Assembly: GCF_013523165.1 (NCBI RefSeq)
Contig: NZ_JAAMQI010000005.1
Location: 176,979 to 240,978 of the forward strand
Source of the DNA: Pseudomonas entomophila
GTDB taxonomy: Bacteria > Pseudomonadota > Gammaproteobacteria > Pseudomonadales > Pseudomonadaceae
Reading direction: 5' to 3'
Length of the DNA stretch: 64,000 bases
Part shown: positions 27,588-35,307 of the stretch, piece by piece
How positions within the stretch are numbered: position 1 is the first letter of the stretch
How the letters are laid out: every line of letters starts with the position of its first letter
Notes under the pieces: generated by a model
What the model was told of the DNA's origin: nothing
Seen by the model: the letters and a program-made list of their open reading frames with translations, nothing else
The model's database searches: none
Made by a program: the position numbers and the translations under genes

Positions 27588-28556
27588 ATGTCACTTCTAC
27601 AGATCAACAACCTGGCGGTGCGATTCGGCGACGCCAACGCCACCCCCGTGGTCGATGGCCTCGACCTGAGCGTCTCGGCCGGCGAGATCCTGGCCATCGT
27701 CGGCGAGTCCGGTTCGGGCAAGTCGGTGACCATGATGGCCCTGATGGGGCTGATCGATGCGCCCGGGCGCATCACCGCCGACACCCTGCGCTTCGACGGC
27801 CTCGACATGCTCGGCCTGAGCGCCCGGCAGCGGCGCAAGGTCATCGGCAAGGACATCGCCATGATCTTCCAGGACCCGATGACCGCGCTCAACCCCAGCT
27901 ACACCGTGGGCTTCCAGATCGAGGAAGTGCTGCGCCAGCACCTGGGCCTCAAGGGCCGGGCCGCTCGTCAACGGGCGCTGGAGCTGCTGCAGAAGGTGGA
28001 GATCCCTGCAGCCGAAAGCCGCCTCGATGCCTACCCTCATCAACTGTCCGGCGGCATGAGCCAGCGTGTGGCGATCGCCATGGCCATCGCCGGCGAGCCG
28101 CGCCTGCTGATCGCCGACGAACCGACCACGGCGCTCGACGTGACCATCCAGGCGCAGATCATGGAGCTGCTGGTGAACCTGCAGAAGGCCCAGGACATGG
28201 CGCTGATCCTCATCACCCATGACCTGGCCGTGGTCGCCGAGACGGCGAAGCGGGTGTGCGTGATGTACGCCGGTCAAGCGGTCGAGGTCGGCCAGGTGCC
28301 CGAACTGTTCGACATCCCGGCCCACCCCTACACCGAGGCGCTGCTGGCGGCGATCCCCGAGCACAGCCTCGGTGCCGAGCGCCTGGCCACCCTGCCCGGC
28401 ATCGTGCCCGGACGCTACGACCGGCCCAGCGGCTGCCTGCTGTCGCCGCGCTGCCCTTACGTACGCGACAACTGCCGCCAGCAGCGACCGGCGCTCGACC
28501 CCAAGGCGCAGAGCCTGGCGCGCTGCTTCTACCCACTCAACCAGGAGGTGGCGTGA
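27588..28556 (+). CDS. dppD: dipeptide ABC transporter ATP-binding protein DppD
   Basis: 322 residues. Cytoplasmic ATPase with Walker A GESGSGKS (about 42-49), Q-loop [15 protein letters not shown] signature LSGGMSQRV and Walker [13 protein letters not shown], followed by the oligopeptide-type C-terminal extension with the cysteine cluster [14 protein letters not shown], which in this family can hold an iron-sulfur cluster. The conserved start [13 protein letters not shown] fixes the ATG, with GAGGACC ahead of it. Its TGA overlaps the dppF ATG by one base, giving coupled synthesis of the two ATPase halves. Confidence 0.96.
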   Translation: MSLLQINNLAVRFGDANATPVVDGLDLSVSAGEILAIVGESGSGKSVTMMALMGLIDAPGRITADTLRFDGLDMLGLSARQRRKVIGKDIAMIFQDPMTALNPSYTVGFQIEEVLRQHLGLKGRAARQRALELLQKVEIPAAESRLDAYPHQLSGGMSQRVAIAMAIAGEPRLLIADEPTTALDVTIQAQIMELLVNLQKAQDMALILITHDLAVVAETAKRVCVMYAGQAVEVGQVPELFDIPAHPYTEALLAAIPEHSLGAERLATLPGIVPGRYDRPSGCLLSPRCPYVRDNCRQQRPALDPKAQSLARCFYPLNQEVA

Positions 28557-29524
28557 TGACCGTGGTCCTGACCGCGCGTGACCTGACGCGCCATTACGAA
28601 GTGTCCCGCGGCCTGTTCAAGGGCGCGGCGCACGTGCGCGCCCTCAACGGGGTGTCGTTCGAGCTGGAGGCCGGCAAGACCCTGGCCGTGGTCGGTGAGT
28701 CCGGCTGCGGCAAGTCGACCCTGGCCCGCGCCCTGACGCTGATCGAGGAGCCGACGTCCGGCTCGCTGCGTATCGATGGCCTGGAGGTCAAGGGCGCCGA
28801 CAAGGCCGAGCGCAAGCAGCTGCGCCGCGACGTGCAGATGGTGTTCCAGAGCCCGTACGCCTCGCTCAACCCGCGGCAGAAGATCGGCGACCAGCTGGCC
28901 GAACCGCTGTTGATCAACACGTCCTTGAGCAAGGCCGAGCGCCGTGAACGCGTGCAACGGATGATGGAGCAGGTCGGCCTGCGCCCCGAGCATTACCAGC
29001 GCTACCCGCACATGTTCTCCGGCGGCCAGCGCCAGCGCATCGCCCTGGCCCGGGCAATGATGCTGCAGCCCAAGGTCCTGGTGGCCGACGAGCCGACCTC
29101 GGCGCTGGACGTGTCGATCCAGGCGCAGGTGCTCAACCTGTTCATGGACCTGCAGCGCCAGTACCACACGGCGTACGTGTTCATTTCGCACAACCTGGCG
29201 GTGGTCCGCCACGTGGCCGATGACGTGCTGGTGATGTACCTGGGAGCGCCGGTCGAGATGGGCGAGAAGCAACGGATCTACGACAAGCCCCTGCACCCCT
29301 ACACCCAGGCGCTGCTGTCGGCCACGCCCTCGATCCACCCGGACCCGAGCAAACCGAAGATCCGCATCGCTGGCGAGCTGCCCAACCCGCTGAACCCCCC
29401 GTCTGGCTGTGCGTTCCACAAGCGCTGCCCTTATGCCACGCAACGCTGTGTGACCGAGGTGCCGACATTGCGGACGGTCGATCAGCGGCAAGTGGCCTGT
29501 CACTATGCCGAGCAGTTCCTGTAG
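28556..29524 (+). CDS. dppF: dipeptide ABC transporter ATP-binding protein DppF
   Basis: 322 residues. Partner ATPase of DppD: Walker A GESGCGKS, Q-loop VFQSPYASLNPRQ, signature FSGGQRQRI, Walker B VLVADEPTSALD, and a C-terminal extension with CAFHKRCPYATQRC. The start overlaps the dppD stop by one base and CCAGGAGGTGGCGTG supplies a strong Shine-Dalgarno sequence. It is the last gene of the locus and is followed 19 bases later by a strong bidirectional hairpin. Confidence 0.96.
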   Translation: MTVVLTARDLTRHYEVSRGLFKGAAHVRALNGVSFELEAGKTLAVVGESGCGKSTLARALTLIEEPTSGSLRIDGLEVKGADKAERKQLRRDVQMVFQSPYASLNPRQKIGDQLAEPLLINTSLSKAERRERVQRMMEQVGLRPEHYQRYPHMFSGGQRQRIALARAMMLQPKVLVADEPTSALDVSIQAQVLNLFMDLQRQYHTAYVFISHNLAVVRHVADDVLVMYLGAPVEMGEKQRIYDKPLHPYTQALLSATPSIHPDPSKPKIRIAGELPNPLNPPSGCAFHKRCPYATQRCVTEVPTLRTVDQRQVACHYAEQFL

Positions 29525-29543
29525 CGGCTGCACGACGCCTGCA

Positions 29544-29582
29544 AACGAAAACGCCGTCATCCAAGATGACGGCGTTTTCGTT
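29544..29582. terminator. bidirectional terminator between dppF and the 24-residue peptide gene
   Basis: A perfect 17-bp stem (29544-29560 with 29566-29582) and five-base loop. The outer stem is A/T-rich on both strands (AACGAAAACG and CGTTTTCGTT), giving a T-run in both directions, as expected between convergent genes. Confidence 0.88.
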
Positions 29583-29599
29583 AAAGCCCCTGAGTCAGA

Positions 29600-29674
29600 T
29601 CAGTGTACGAAGATCGCGATCAGGATGATGATCGGAATTGGGATGCCCAGGAACCACAACAGAAGTGAGCGCAT
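29600..29674 (-). CDS. 24-residue hydrophobic membrane peptide
   Basis: The peptide MRSLLLWFLGIPIPIIILIA plus IFVH is a single membrane helix with a Pro-Ile-Pro kink and almost no soluble part. AAGGAGA stands seven bases in front of the ATG, an ideal ribosome binding site, which is the main reason to call so short a gene. It lies 36 nt downstream of the multipass membrane protein gene on the same strand and just before the bidirectional terminator, so it probably ends that transcript. I do not recognise a named family; small membrane peptides of this kind often modify a larger membrane protein or respond to envelope stress. Confidence 0.7.
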   Translation of the reverse strand: MRSLLLWFLGIPIPIIILIAIFVH

Positions 29675-29710
29675 AATCGTTTCTCCTTGTTCAATGAACG
29701 GAATGGTCAG

Positions 29711-30649
29711 TTAGCGGATCGTTGCGTTGGTCACGGTGCGACGGTCATCGGTCTCGATCCAGCGAGCCGAGTCACGCTGACGACCACCGAACAGCGCGGC
29801 GATGCTGGCGAAGAAGGCGCCGCACAGCATGGCGATGAAGGTCCACAAGGCGGTCCAGGCGGCGGCCTTGGCAGCAGCGTCAGCGGCTTCCTGAGCAGTG
29901 CGCTTGGCGTCTTCGGCCGCTTGGCGTGCCTGGGCGTAGACTTGATCGACACGGGCTTCGGCTTCGGCCTGGGTCAGGCGGGTGCGCTGGGCGACCATCT
30001 GGGCCAGGTAGGCACGGTCATCGACGTTCAGGGTACCGTCACCGGCCAGAGCCTTGGTGAAGATGCGGTTGGCGACGCCATTGGCAGCGTCTTCGCTCAC
30101 GCCGCTTGGGCCTTCGCTGCGGAACAGGCTGTCGACGAAGTAACCCATCGGGTTGCTGCCGCGGCCATCGTTGTCGGCAGCAGCGCCTACAGCAGCGCTG
30201 GCACCCGATGCGACGCCACCCACGACCGAAGCACCGGCCTGAGCACCGGCGCCGATGACATTACCAGCGGCGCTGATGATGAGCATGGCAGCGACCAGCG
30301 TAGCGACGGCCCACGACAGGAAACCGTGTGCGGTATCGCGGAAGTACACTTCGTCCCCGTGCAGATTGGCCCACTTCACGCGCAGGCGACCGGCGACGTA
30401 GCCGCCCAGGCCTGACGACAGGATTTGCGTGATCAACAGCCAGACGATCGTGGAGATGCCCAGGGCTTTCGCACTGGCGCCCTCGTTGGCCCACGGCGAC
30501 ATGGCGGCGAAGCCAAGGCCCGTGCCCAGGATGACAAGGATCAACGACAGCGAGGCCGCAGCGGCTGCACCAGCGAAGATGGCTGCCCAGGACACGCCCG
30601 AGCGGTTGCCGTCGGTGACGGCAGATGGGTAATCGGCAGAGGTGATCAT
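29711..30649 (-). CDS. multipass membrane protein (so-called PhnA-like family, function unknown)
   Basis: 312 residues. Four to five membrane segments: about 25-48 (WAAIFAGAAAAASLSLILVI), 68-92, 122-145, then 275-300 near the C-terminus. The recognisable family core is SWAAIFAGAAAAASLSLILV, ISTIVWLLITQILSSGLGGY and YVAGRLRVKWANLHGDEVYF. An Ala- and charge-rich stretch (about 225-270) is predicted to be a long helix or coiled coil. Relatives are sometimes labelled PhnA-like, but nothing connects them with phosphonate metabolism. I chose the ATG at 30649 because the longer reading adds an unlikely Cys-rich leader. AAGG lies 11 bases upstream. The 24-residue peptide gene follows. Confidence 0.75.
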   Translation of the reverse strand: MITSADYPSAVTDGNRSGVSWAAIFAGAAAAASLSLILVILGTGLGFAAMSPWANEGASAKALGISTIVWLLITQILSSGLGGYVAGRLRVKWANLHGDEVYFRDTAHGFLSWAVATLVAAMLIISAAGNVIGAGAQAGASVVGGVASGASAAVGAAADNDGRGSNPMGYFVDSLFRSEGPSGVSEDAANGVANRIFTKALAGDGTLNVDDRAYLAQMVAQRTRLTQAEAEARVDQVYAQARQAAEDAKRTAQEAADAAAKAAAWTALWTFIAMLCGAFFASIAALFGGRQRDSARWIETDDRRTVTNATIR

Positions 30650-31027
30650 AGTGAGTGGCGCCTTTTTTAGTGAGCAACAAATCCGTTCGCAAAGGGGTCT
30701 TTGCACAGGGCATGCCAACTGTGTCAAAACATTAAATCCAGGAATTTCAAGGCGTTATGGAGAGAGGGTAGAAACCGCATCATGCAAAATGCCGGATAGC
30801 GTTGTTAGGGGCACGGTTTTCTGCAAGACAGCCCAGGTGGAGGTGTCCTGAAAAGGAGAAAAAGTGACGGCATACATAGCGGGAAGGGCTAAAAGGCTGC
30901 AAGCACTGGGGTAGGCTGGCGTGGCGGGCCCTTCGGGCCCACTGGGACTCACACATCAATCCTGGGCAGGCAAGACCTGACCAGGGATCGGCCGGCCACC
31001 GCGATCGTCACGACGGCCGGCGATCAC
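30650..31027 (-). promoter_or_regulatory. leader of the membrane-protein gene and 3' region of prfC
   Basis: 378 nt without a gene. On the minus strand a perfect TTGACA (30722-30727) is followed 16 bases later by TGCAAA, a possible promoter with a weak -10. A small perfect hairpin GGGCCC-TTC-GGGCCC lies at 30926-30940 and resembles a REP fragment. A GC-rich stem-loop around 30986-31025 lies directly after the prfC stop and probably ends that gene. Confidence 0.5.
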
Positions 31028-32611
31028 TCAGTGGTGCTCGCGCGTCGCGCGGAAGTTGACGTCCGGCCAGCGCTCTTCCATCAACGACAGGTTGACCCGG
31101 GTCGGGGCCAGATAGGTCAGGTGCCCGCCCCCGTCGATGGCCAGGTTCTCCATGGCCTTGACCTTGAAGTCCTCGAGCATCTTCTTGTCGTTGCAGGTGA
31201 TCCAGCGTGCCGACCAGACGGTGATCGGCTCGTAGGCGCACTCGACCTTGTACTCTTCCTTCAGGCGGCTGGCGACCACATCGAACTGCAGCACCCCGAC
31301 GGCGCCCAGGATGATGTCGTTGCTGCGCTCCGGGAAGAACACCTGGGTCGCGCCCTCCTCGGCCAGCTGTTGCAAGCCCTGGCGCAGCTGCTTGGACTTG
31401 AGCGGGTCCTTAAGGCGTACCCGGCGGAACAGCTCGGGCGCGAAGTGCGGAATACCGGTGAAGCCCAGCGGTTCGCCTTCGCTGAAGGTGTCGCCGATCT
31501 GGATGGTGCCGTGGTTGTGCAGGCCGATGATGTCGCCGGCGTAGGCTTCTTCGAGCTGTTCACGTTCGGACGAGAAGAACGTCAACGCATCACCGATGCG
31601 CAGGTCCTTGTTCAGCCGCACGTGACGCATCTTCATGCCCTTCTCGTACTTGCCCGAGCAGATGCGCATGAAGGCGATGCGGTCGCGGTGCTTGGGGTCC
31701 ATGTTGGCCTGGATCTTGAACACGAAGCCGGTGAACTTCTCTTCGGTCGGCTCGACGGTTCGTTCGTTGGCGACTCGGCCCAGCGGCCGCGGTGCCCAGT
31801 CCACCACTGCATCGAGCACGTGATCCACGCCGAAGTTGCCCAGCGCCGTGCCGAAGAACACCGGCGTCAGCTGGCCATTGATGAACTCGTCCTGGTTGAA
31901 CTCATGGCAGGCACCCTGCACCAGCTCCAGCTGCTCGACGAAGCTGTCGTACTGGTCGCCCAGGTGCGCGCGGGCCTCGTCAGAGTCGAGCTTCTCGATG
32001 ATCTTGGTTTCGGTGCGTTCATGGCCGTGACCAGGGGTGTAGACGATGATGTAGTCGCCGGTCAGGTGGTAGACGCCCTTGAAGTCGCGGTAGCAGCCGA
32101 TCGGCCAGGTGATCGGCGCGGCCTTGATCTTCAGGACGGCTTCGATCTCGTCGAGCAGTTCGATCGGGTCGCGGATGTCGCGGTCGAGCTTGTTGATGAA
32201 GCTGACGATCGGCGTGTCGCGCAGGCGGCAGACGTCCATCAGGGCGATGGTCCGCGGCTCGACCCCCTTGCCCCCGTCCAGCACCATCAACGCCGAGTCG
32301 ACCGCGGTCAGCGTGCGGTAGGTGTCTTCCGAGAAGTCTTCGTGGCCGGGCGTGTCGAGCAGGTTGATCATCTGCTCACGGTAGGGGAACTGCATCACCG
32401 AGGTGGTGATGGAGATGCCCCGTTGCTTTTCCATTTCCATCCAGTCGGACGTGGCGTGGCGGTCGGACTTGCGCGACTTCACGGTACCGGCGACGGCAAT
32501 GGCCTTGCCCATCAGCAGCAGCTTCTCGGTGATGGTGGTCTTACCGGCGTCGGGGTGGGAAATGATGGCGAAAGTGCGGCGCTTCGCGACTTCGGAAGCC
32601 TGGTTGGTCAT
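31028..32611 (-). CDS. prfC: peptide chain release factor 3
   Basis: 527 residues, matching the usual RF3 length. A translational GTPase that recycles RF1/RF2 from the ribosome after termination. G1 [16 protein letters not shown] (about 19-34), G3 [15 protein letters not shown] and G4 NKLDRD are intact, and the C-terminal part carries the RF3-specific NPV-like and domain III regions ([20 protein letters not shown]). The open frame extends far upstream, but the conserved start [20 protein letters not shown] fixes the ATG. A promoter with TTGGGT and TACAAT separated by 17 bases lies about 40 bases upstream. Confidence 0.97.
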   Translation of the reverse strand: MTNQASEVAKRRTFAIISHPDAGKTTITEKLLLMGKAIAVAGTVKSRKSDRHATSDWMEMEKQRGISITTSVMQFPYREQMINLLDTPGHEDFSEDTYRTLTAVDSALMVLDGGKGVEPRTIALMDVCRLRDTPIVSFINKLDRDIRDPIELLDEIEAVLKIKAAPITWPIGCYRDFKGVYHLTGDYIIVYTPGHGHERTETKIIEKLDSDEARAHLGDQYDSFVEQLELVQGACHEFNQDEFINGQLTPVFFGTALGNFGVDHVLDAVVDWAPRPLGRVANERTVEPTEEKFTGFVFKIQANMDPKHRDRIAFMRICSGKYEKGMKMRHVRLNKDLRIGDALTFFSSEREQLEEAYAGDIIGLHNHGTIQIGDTFSEGEPLGFTGIPHFAPELFRRVRLKDPLKSKQLRQGLQQLAEEGATQVFFPERSNDIILGAVGVLQFDVVASRLKEEYKVECAYEPITVWSARWITCNDKKMLEDFKVKAMENLAIDGGGHLTYLAPTRVNLSLMEERWPDVNFRATREHH

Positions 32612-33329
32612 GAGAAATCGCCTGACGTGAGGATCAAAAAAGGGCGCAGATTGTACCCGAAGTCCCGAGCAGACCCAACCGATCGGCAGCCGACCGGTCA
32701 AAAGCCTCATCTCACTGGGGGGATCTTCTGGACAGCGGCTGTCGGGTCGCAAGTGACCGCTGGCCGAAAATGTTGCTCGTCCGAAAAAAATTTGTCCCTG
32801 CGAGGGATCTGCGAAGGGTGCCTTGCCTGACCATAAATTTGAACAATTGGCAGGCAGAGCATTCCAGGGAAACAGACCCCGCGCACGGACGCTCAAGGCG
32901 TTTCGGAGGGCTCTCGTCTCGAAACTCGGCGAACGCGTGGCAGTGTGCGCTTTTGTGCGAAAAAGCTGCAAACGCCTCCCCTTCCACAATAGTTGACGCT
33001 TACCCGGGGCTCGGTTGCATTTGCCCGCCCGACACGGGTCCAGCAGCCCTGTTTCATGGGCGATCCGCGACGAAAACGCCGGGATTGCCAGTTGATCTTG
33101 CCGGCTTCACGTCCTAGAGTGCGCGCCGAGCGTCCATGCTGGAAACGATCCATGCGGCTCAAGTACTGACGACGAGACAGCAAGGCCGCCCTGCCCTTCA
33201 GCAGAGGCTCGGTCGGTCTTTTTGCTTTCGGCGACATGCCTTGGGAAGTAGGCGAACCAAAGTGGGAATACAGAGGGCGCTCAGCGTACAGCCACTTACC
33301 TTTTCCGTTTGCCCATGGAGTACTCGCGC
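32612..33329 (+). promoter_or_regulatory. 718-nt non-coding region between prfC and speC
   Basis: A long gap for this gene-dense genome. Besides the prfC promoter it contains a good rightward promoter, TTGATC (33092-33097) and TAGAGT (33115-33120) separated by 17 bases, predicting a leader of about 200 nt on the decarboxylase mRNA. An ATG at 33136 opens an 81-codon frame that runs past the speC start in another frame; it has no clear Shine-Dalgarno sequence and looks random in composition. A second weaker candidate promoter is TTGACG (32993-32998). I see no recognisable RNA gene in 32700-33090. Confidence 0.5.
32650..32678 (-). promoter_or_regulatory. predicted sigma70 promoter of prfC
   Basis: On the minus strand TTGGGT (32678-32673) and TACAAT (32655-32650) are separated by exactly 17 bases. 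Transcription would begin about 32 bases before the prfC ATG. Confidence 0.6.
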
Positions 33330-34493
33330 ATGTCGATTCAGGTCGAAGATTATTTCGCACGTGACACGTTCACCAAGATGAAGGCGTTCGCCGACACGCA
33401 GGAAACCCCGTTCGTCCTGATCGACACCCAGATGATCAGCCAGGCCTACGACGACCTGCGCGCCGGTTTCGAATTCGCCAAGGTCTACTATGCGGTCAAG
33501 GCCAACCCTGCCGTGGAGATCATCGACCTGCTCAAGGACAAGGGCTCGAACTTCGACATCGCGTCGATCTACGAGCTGGACAAGGTGATGAACCAGGGCG
33601 TGAGCGCCGACCGTATCAGCTACGGCAACACCATCAAGAAGTCCAAGGACATCCGCTACTTCTACGAGAAGGGTGTGCGCCTGTACGCGACCGACTCCGA
33701 AGCCGACCTGCGCAACATCGCCAAGGCCGCACCGGGGTCGAAGGTCTACGTGCGTATCCTGACCGAAGGGTCGACCACCGCCGACTGGCCGCTGTCGCGC
33801 AAGTTCGGCTGCCAGACCGACATGGCCATGGACCTGCTGATCCTCGCCCGTGACCTGGGCCTGGTGCCGTACGGCATTTCGTTCCACGTCGGCTCCCAGC
33901 AGCGCGACATCAGCGTCTGGGATGCGGCCATCGCCAAGGTCAAGGTCATCTTCGAGCGCCTGAAGGAAGAAGACGGGATCGAGCTGAAGCTGATCAACAT
34001 GGGGGGCGGCTTCCCGGCCAACTACATCACCCGCACCAACAGCCTGGAAACCTACGCCGAAGAGATCATCCGCTTCCTCAAGGAAGACTTCGGCGACGAC
34101 CTGCCGGAAATCATCCTCGAGCCGGGCCGTTCGCTGATCGCCAACGCCGGCATCCTGGTCAGCGAAGTGGTGCTGGTGGCGCGCAAGTCGCGCACCGCCG
34201 TCGAGCGTTGGGTCTACACCGACGTGGGCAAGTTCTCGGGCCTGATCGAAACCATGGACGAGTCCATCAAGTTCCCGATCTGGACCGAGAAGAAGGGTGA
34301 AATGGAAGAAGTGGTGATCGCCGGCCCGACCTGCGACAGCGCCGACATCATGTACGAGCACTACAAGTACGGCTTGCCGCTGAACCTGGCGATCGGCGAT
34401 CGCCTGTACTGGCTGTCCACCGGGGCCTACACCACCAGCTACAGCGCCGTGGAATTCAACGGCTTCCCGCCGCTGAAGGCGTTCTACCTGTAA
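33330..34493 (+). CDS. speC: fold type III ornithine/lysine decarboxylase
   Basis: 387 residues, PLP-dependent, of the eukaryotic-like (alanine-racemase fold) ornithine decarboxylase group, not the large E. coli SpeC type. It makes putrescine (or cadaverine) for polyamine synthesis in the cytoplasm. The PLP lysine is in YYAVKANPAVE (about residue 51), the glycine-rich phosphate loop in NMGGGFPANY and EPGRSLIANAG, and the active-site cysteine from the partner subunit in GPTCDSADIM. HVGSQQ is also present. I chose MSIQVEDYF over an in-frame ATG 15 bases earlier because that ATGGAG provides GGAG nine bases from the chosen start. Substrate preference between ornithine and lysine cannot be settled by eye. 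Confidence 0.93.
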   Translation: MSIQVEDYFARDTFTKMKAFADTQETPFVLIDTQMISQAYDDLRAGFEFAKVYYAVKANPAVEIIDLLKDKGSNFDIASIYELDKVMNQGVSADRISYGNTIKKSKDIRYFYEKGVRLYATDSEADLRNIAKAAPGSKVYVRILTEGSTTADWPLSRKFGCQTDMAMDLLILARDLGLVPYGISFHVGSQQRDISVWDAAIAKVKVIFERLKEEDGIELKLINMGGGFPANYITRTNSLETYAEEIIRFLKEDFGDDLPEIILEPGRSLIANAGILVSEVVLVARKSRTAVERWVYTDVGKFSGLIETMDESIKFPIWTEKKGEMEEVVIAGPTCDSADIMYEHYKYGLPLNLAIGDRLYWLSTGAYTTSYSAVEFNGFPPLKAFYL

Positions 34494-34495
34494 TG

Positions 34496-34538
34496 CATCG
34501 GCGGCAGGTCACGGTTCGTTCCTGACCTGCCGCCGATG
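34496..34538. terminator. hairpin terminator between speC and the convergent unknown gene
   Basis: A perfect 16-bp stem (34496-34511 with 34523-34538) with an 11-base loop begins three bases after the speC stop. It has no long T-run but suits both convergent genes. Confidence 0.75.
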
Positions 34539-34554
34539 TCGTCACCGCTGTGGC

Positions 34555-35100
34555 TCAGCGTCGCAGATACTCACCGGATCGGGAGAAGCGGTCGAACTCC
34601 AGGACGCCGGTATGCCCGATGTCCAGGCGCAGGAACAGCTTGTTCGCCGCGCCGGCTTCGACGTAACGGTTCTCCCAGGCCTTGCGGTTACGCACCCCCA
34701 AGGGAACGCTGCCCACCGCCGCGACGGTGATGCCATCGTGGGCACCGCATTTGGGCACGCCGAACGGGTTTCCATGGGCCCAGAGCCGCCACAGCACGGG
34801 CCGGCGCTTGATCGAGTCGTAGCCGACCCAGTTATCGCTCAACTCCCACGCGTGATAATGGGCGTCTCCGTCCTGGGACTCCACCGCGCGCACCTGGTAA
34901 CCAGGTCGATCCGCCTCGTAATAACCGAACCAGAACTGCTGGGGTTGCTCCACGGTGCTGAACGGGCAGATGCTCAACCAGCGATGCGTGCGCTGGTAGA
35001 TGGAATCGGACGTTATCTCGAACGAATCGAGAAGCCCTTCGTAGCCCGGTGTTTGACAGGTCACGGTGGCGATGAACGAACGCTCCTGGATGTAATGCAT
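34555..35100 (-). CDS. unknown protein of 181 residues
   Basis: I do not recognise this protein. It has no signal peptide or membrane segment and is rich in aromatic residues (13 Trp/many Tyr: FWFGYYEADRPGYQVRA, HYHAWELSDNWVGYDSI, VLWRLWAHGNPFGVPKC), suggesting a compact beta-rich cytoplasmic or carbohydrate-contacting fold. Only two to three cysteines are present. GAGGAGA six bases ahead of the ATG is a strong ribosome binding site and decides the start over an in-frame ATG at 35136. It stands alone between speC (convergent) and the reductase fusion (divergent). Its slightly lower GC and narrow occurrence (my impression only) would fit an accessory gene. Confidence 0.65.
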   Translation of the reverse strand: MHYIQERSFIATVTCQTPGYEGLLDSFEITSDSIYQRTHRWLSICPFSTVEQPQQFWFGYYEADRPGYQVRAVESQDGDAHYHAWELSDNWVGYDSIKRRPVLWRLWAHGNPFGVPKCGAHDGITVAAVGSVPLGVRNRKAWENRYVEAGAANKLFLRLDIGHTGVLEFDRFSRSGEYLRR

Positions 35101-35307
35101 GGCAGTCTCCTCAGGTAGGTGAATGACGAGACTCACACGTCACCCGCTCTCGACGCAGAGCACACCATTTCCCGTCCAAGGGTCGGCTGCCGCTCGCCCG
35201 TGCAGCGTCTGCTGAAGAAAGCGTGCCAAAGGATGCCGCTTCGGGGGCGCGAAACGTTCGCATTCATCGCATAATGCCCGCCGATCGCAAGAAGGCCGCA
35301 AGACAGG
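35101..35307. promoter_or_regulatory. divergent control region of the reductase fusion gene
   Basis: 207 nt. GCGAAACGTTCGC (35249-35261) is a near-perfect short palindrome and CATAAT at 35270-35275 is a plausible -10 box for the rightward gene. I looked for a Fur box because relatives of the rightward gene are iron-linked and did not find a convincing one. Confidence 0.35.

Noticed and set aside
32770..33117. Possible coding sequence of 115 codons in the prfC-speC gap.
   Set aside because: No ribosome binding site, no recognisable domain and codon use unlike neighbouring genes.
33136..33381. 81-codon frame overlapping the speC start as a real leader peptide.
   Set aside because: No Shine-Dalgarno sequence and random-looking composition; kept only as a hypothesis in the speC leader finding.
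35230..35300. Fur box in front of the PepSY-flavodoxin-reductase gene.
   Set aside because: The best A/T-rich stretch (GCATTCATCGCATAATGC) matches the 19-base Fur consensus poorly.
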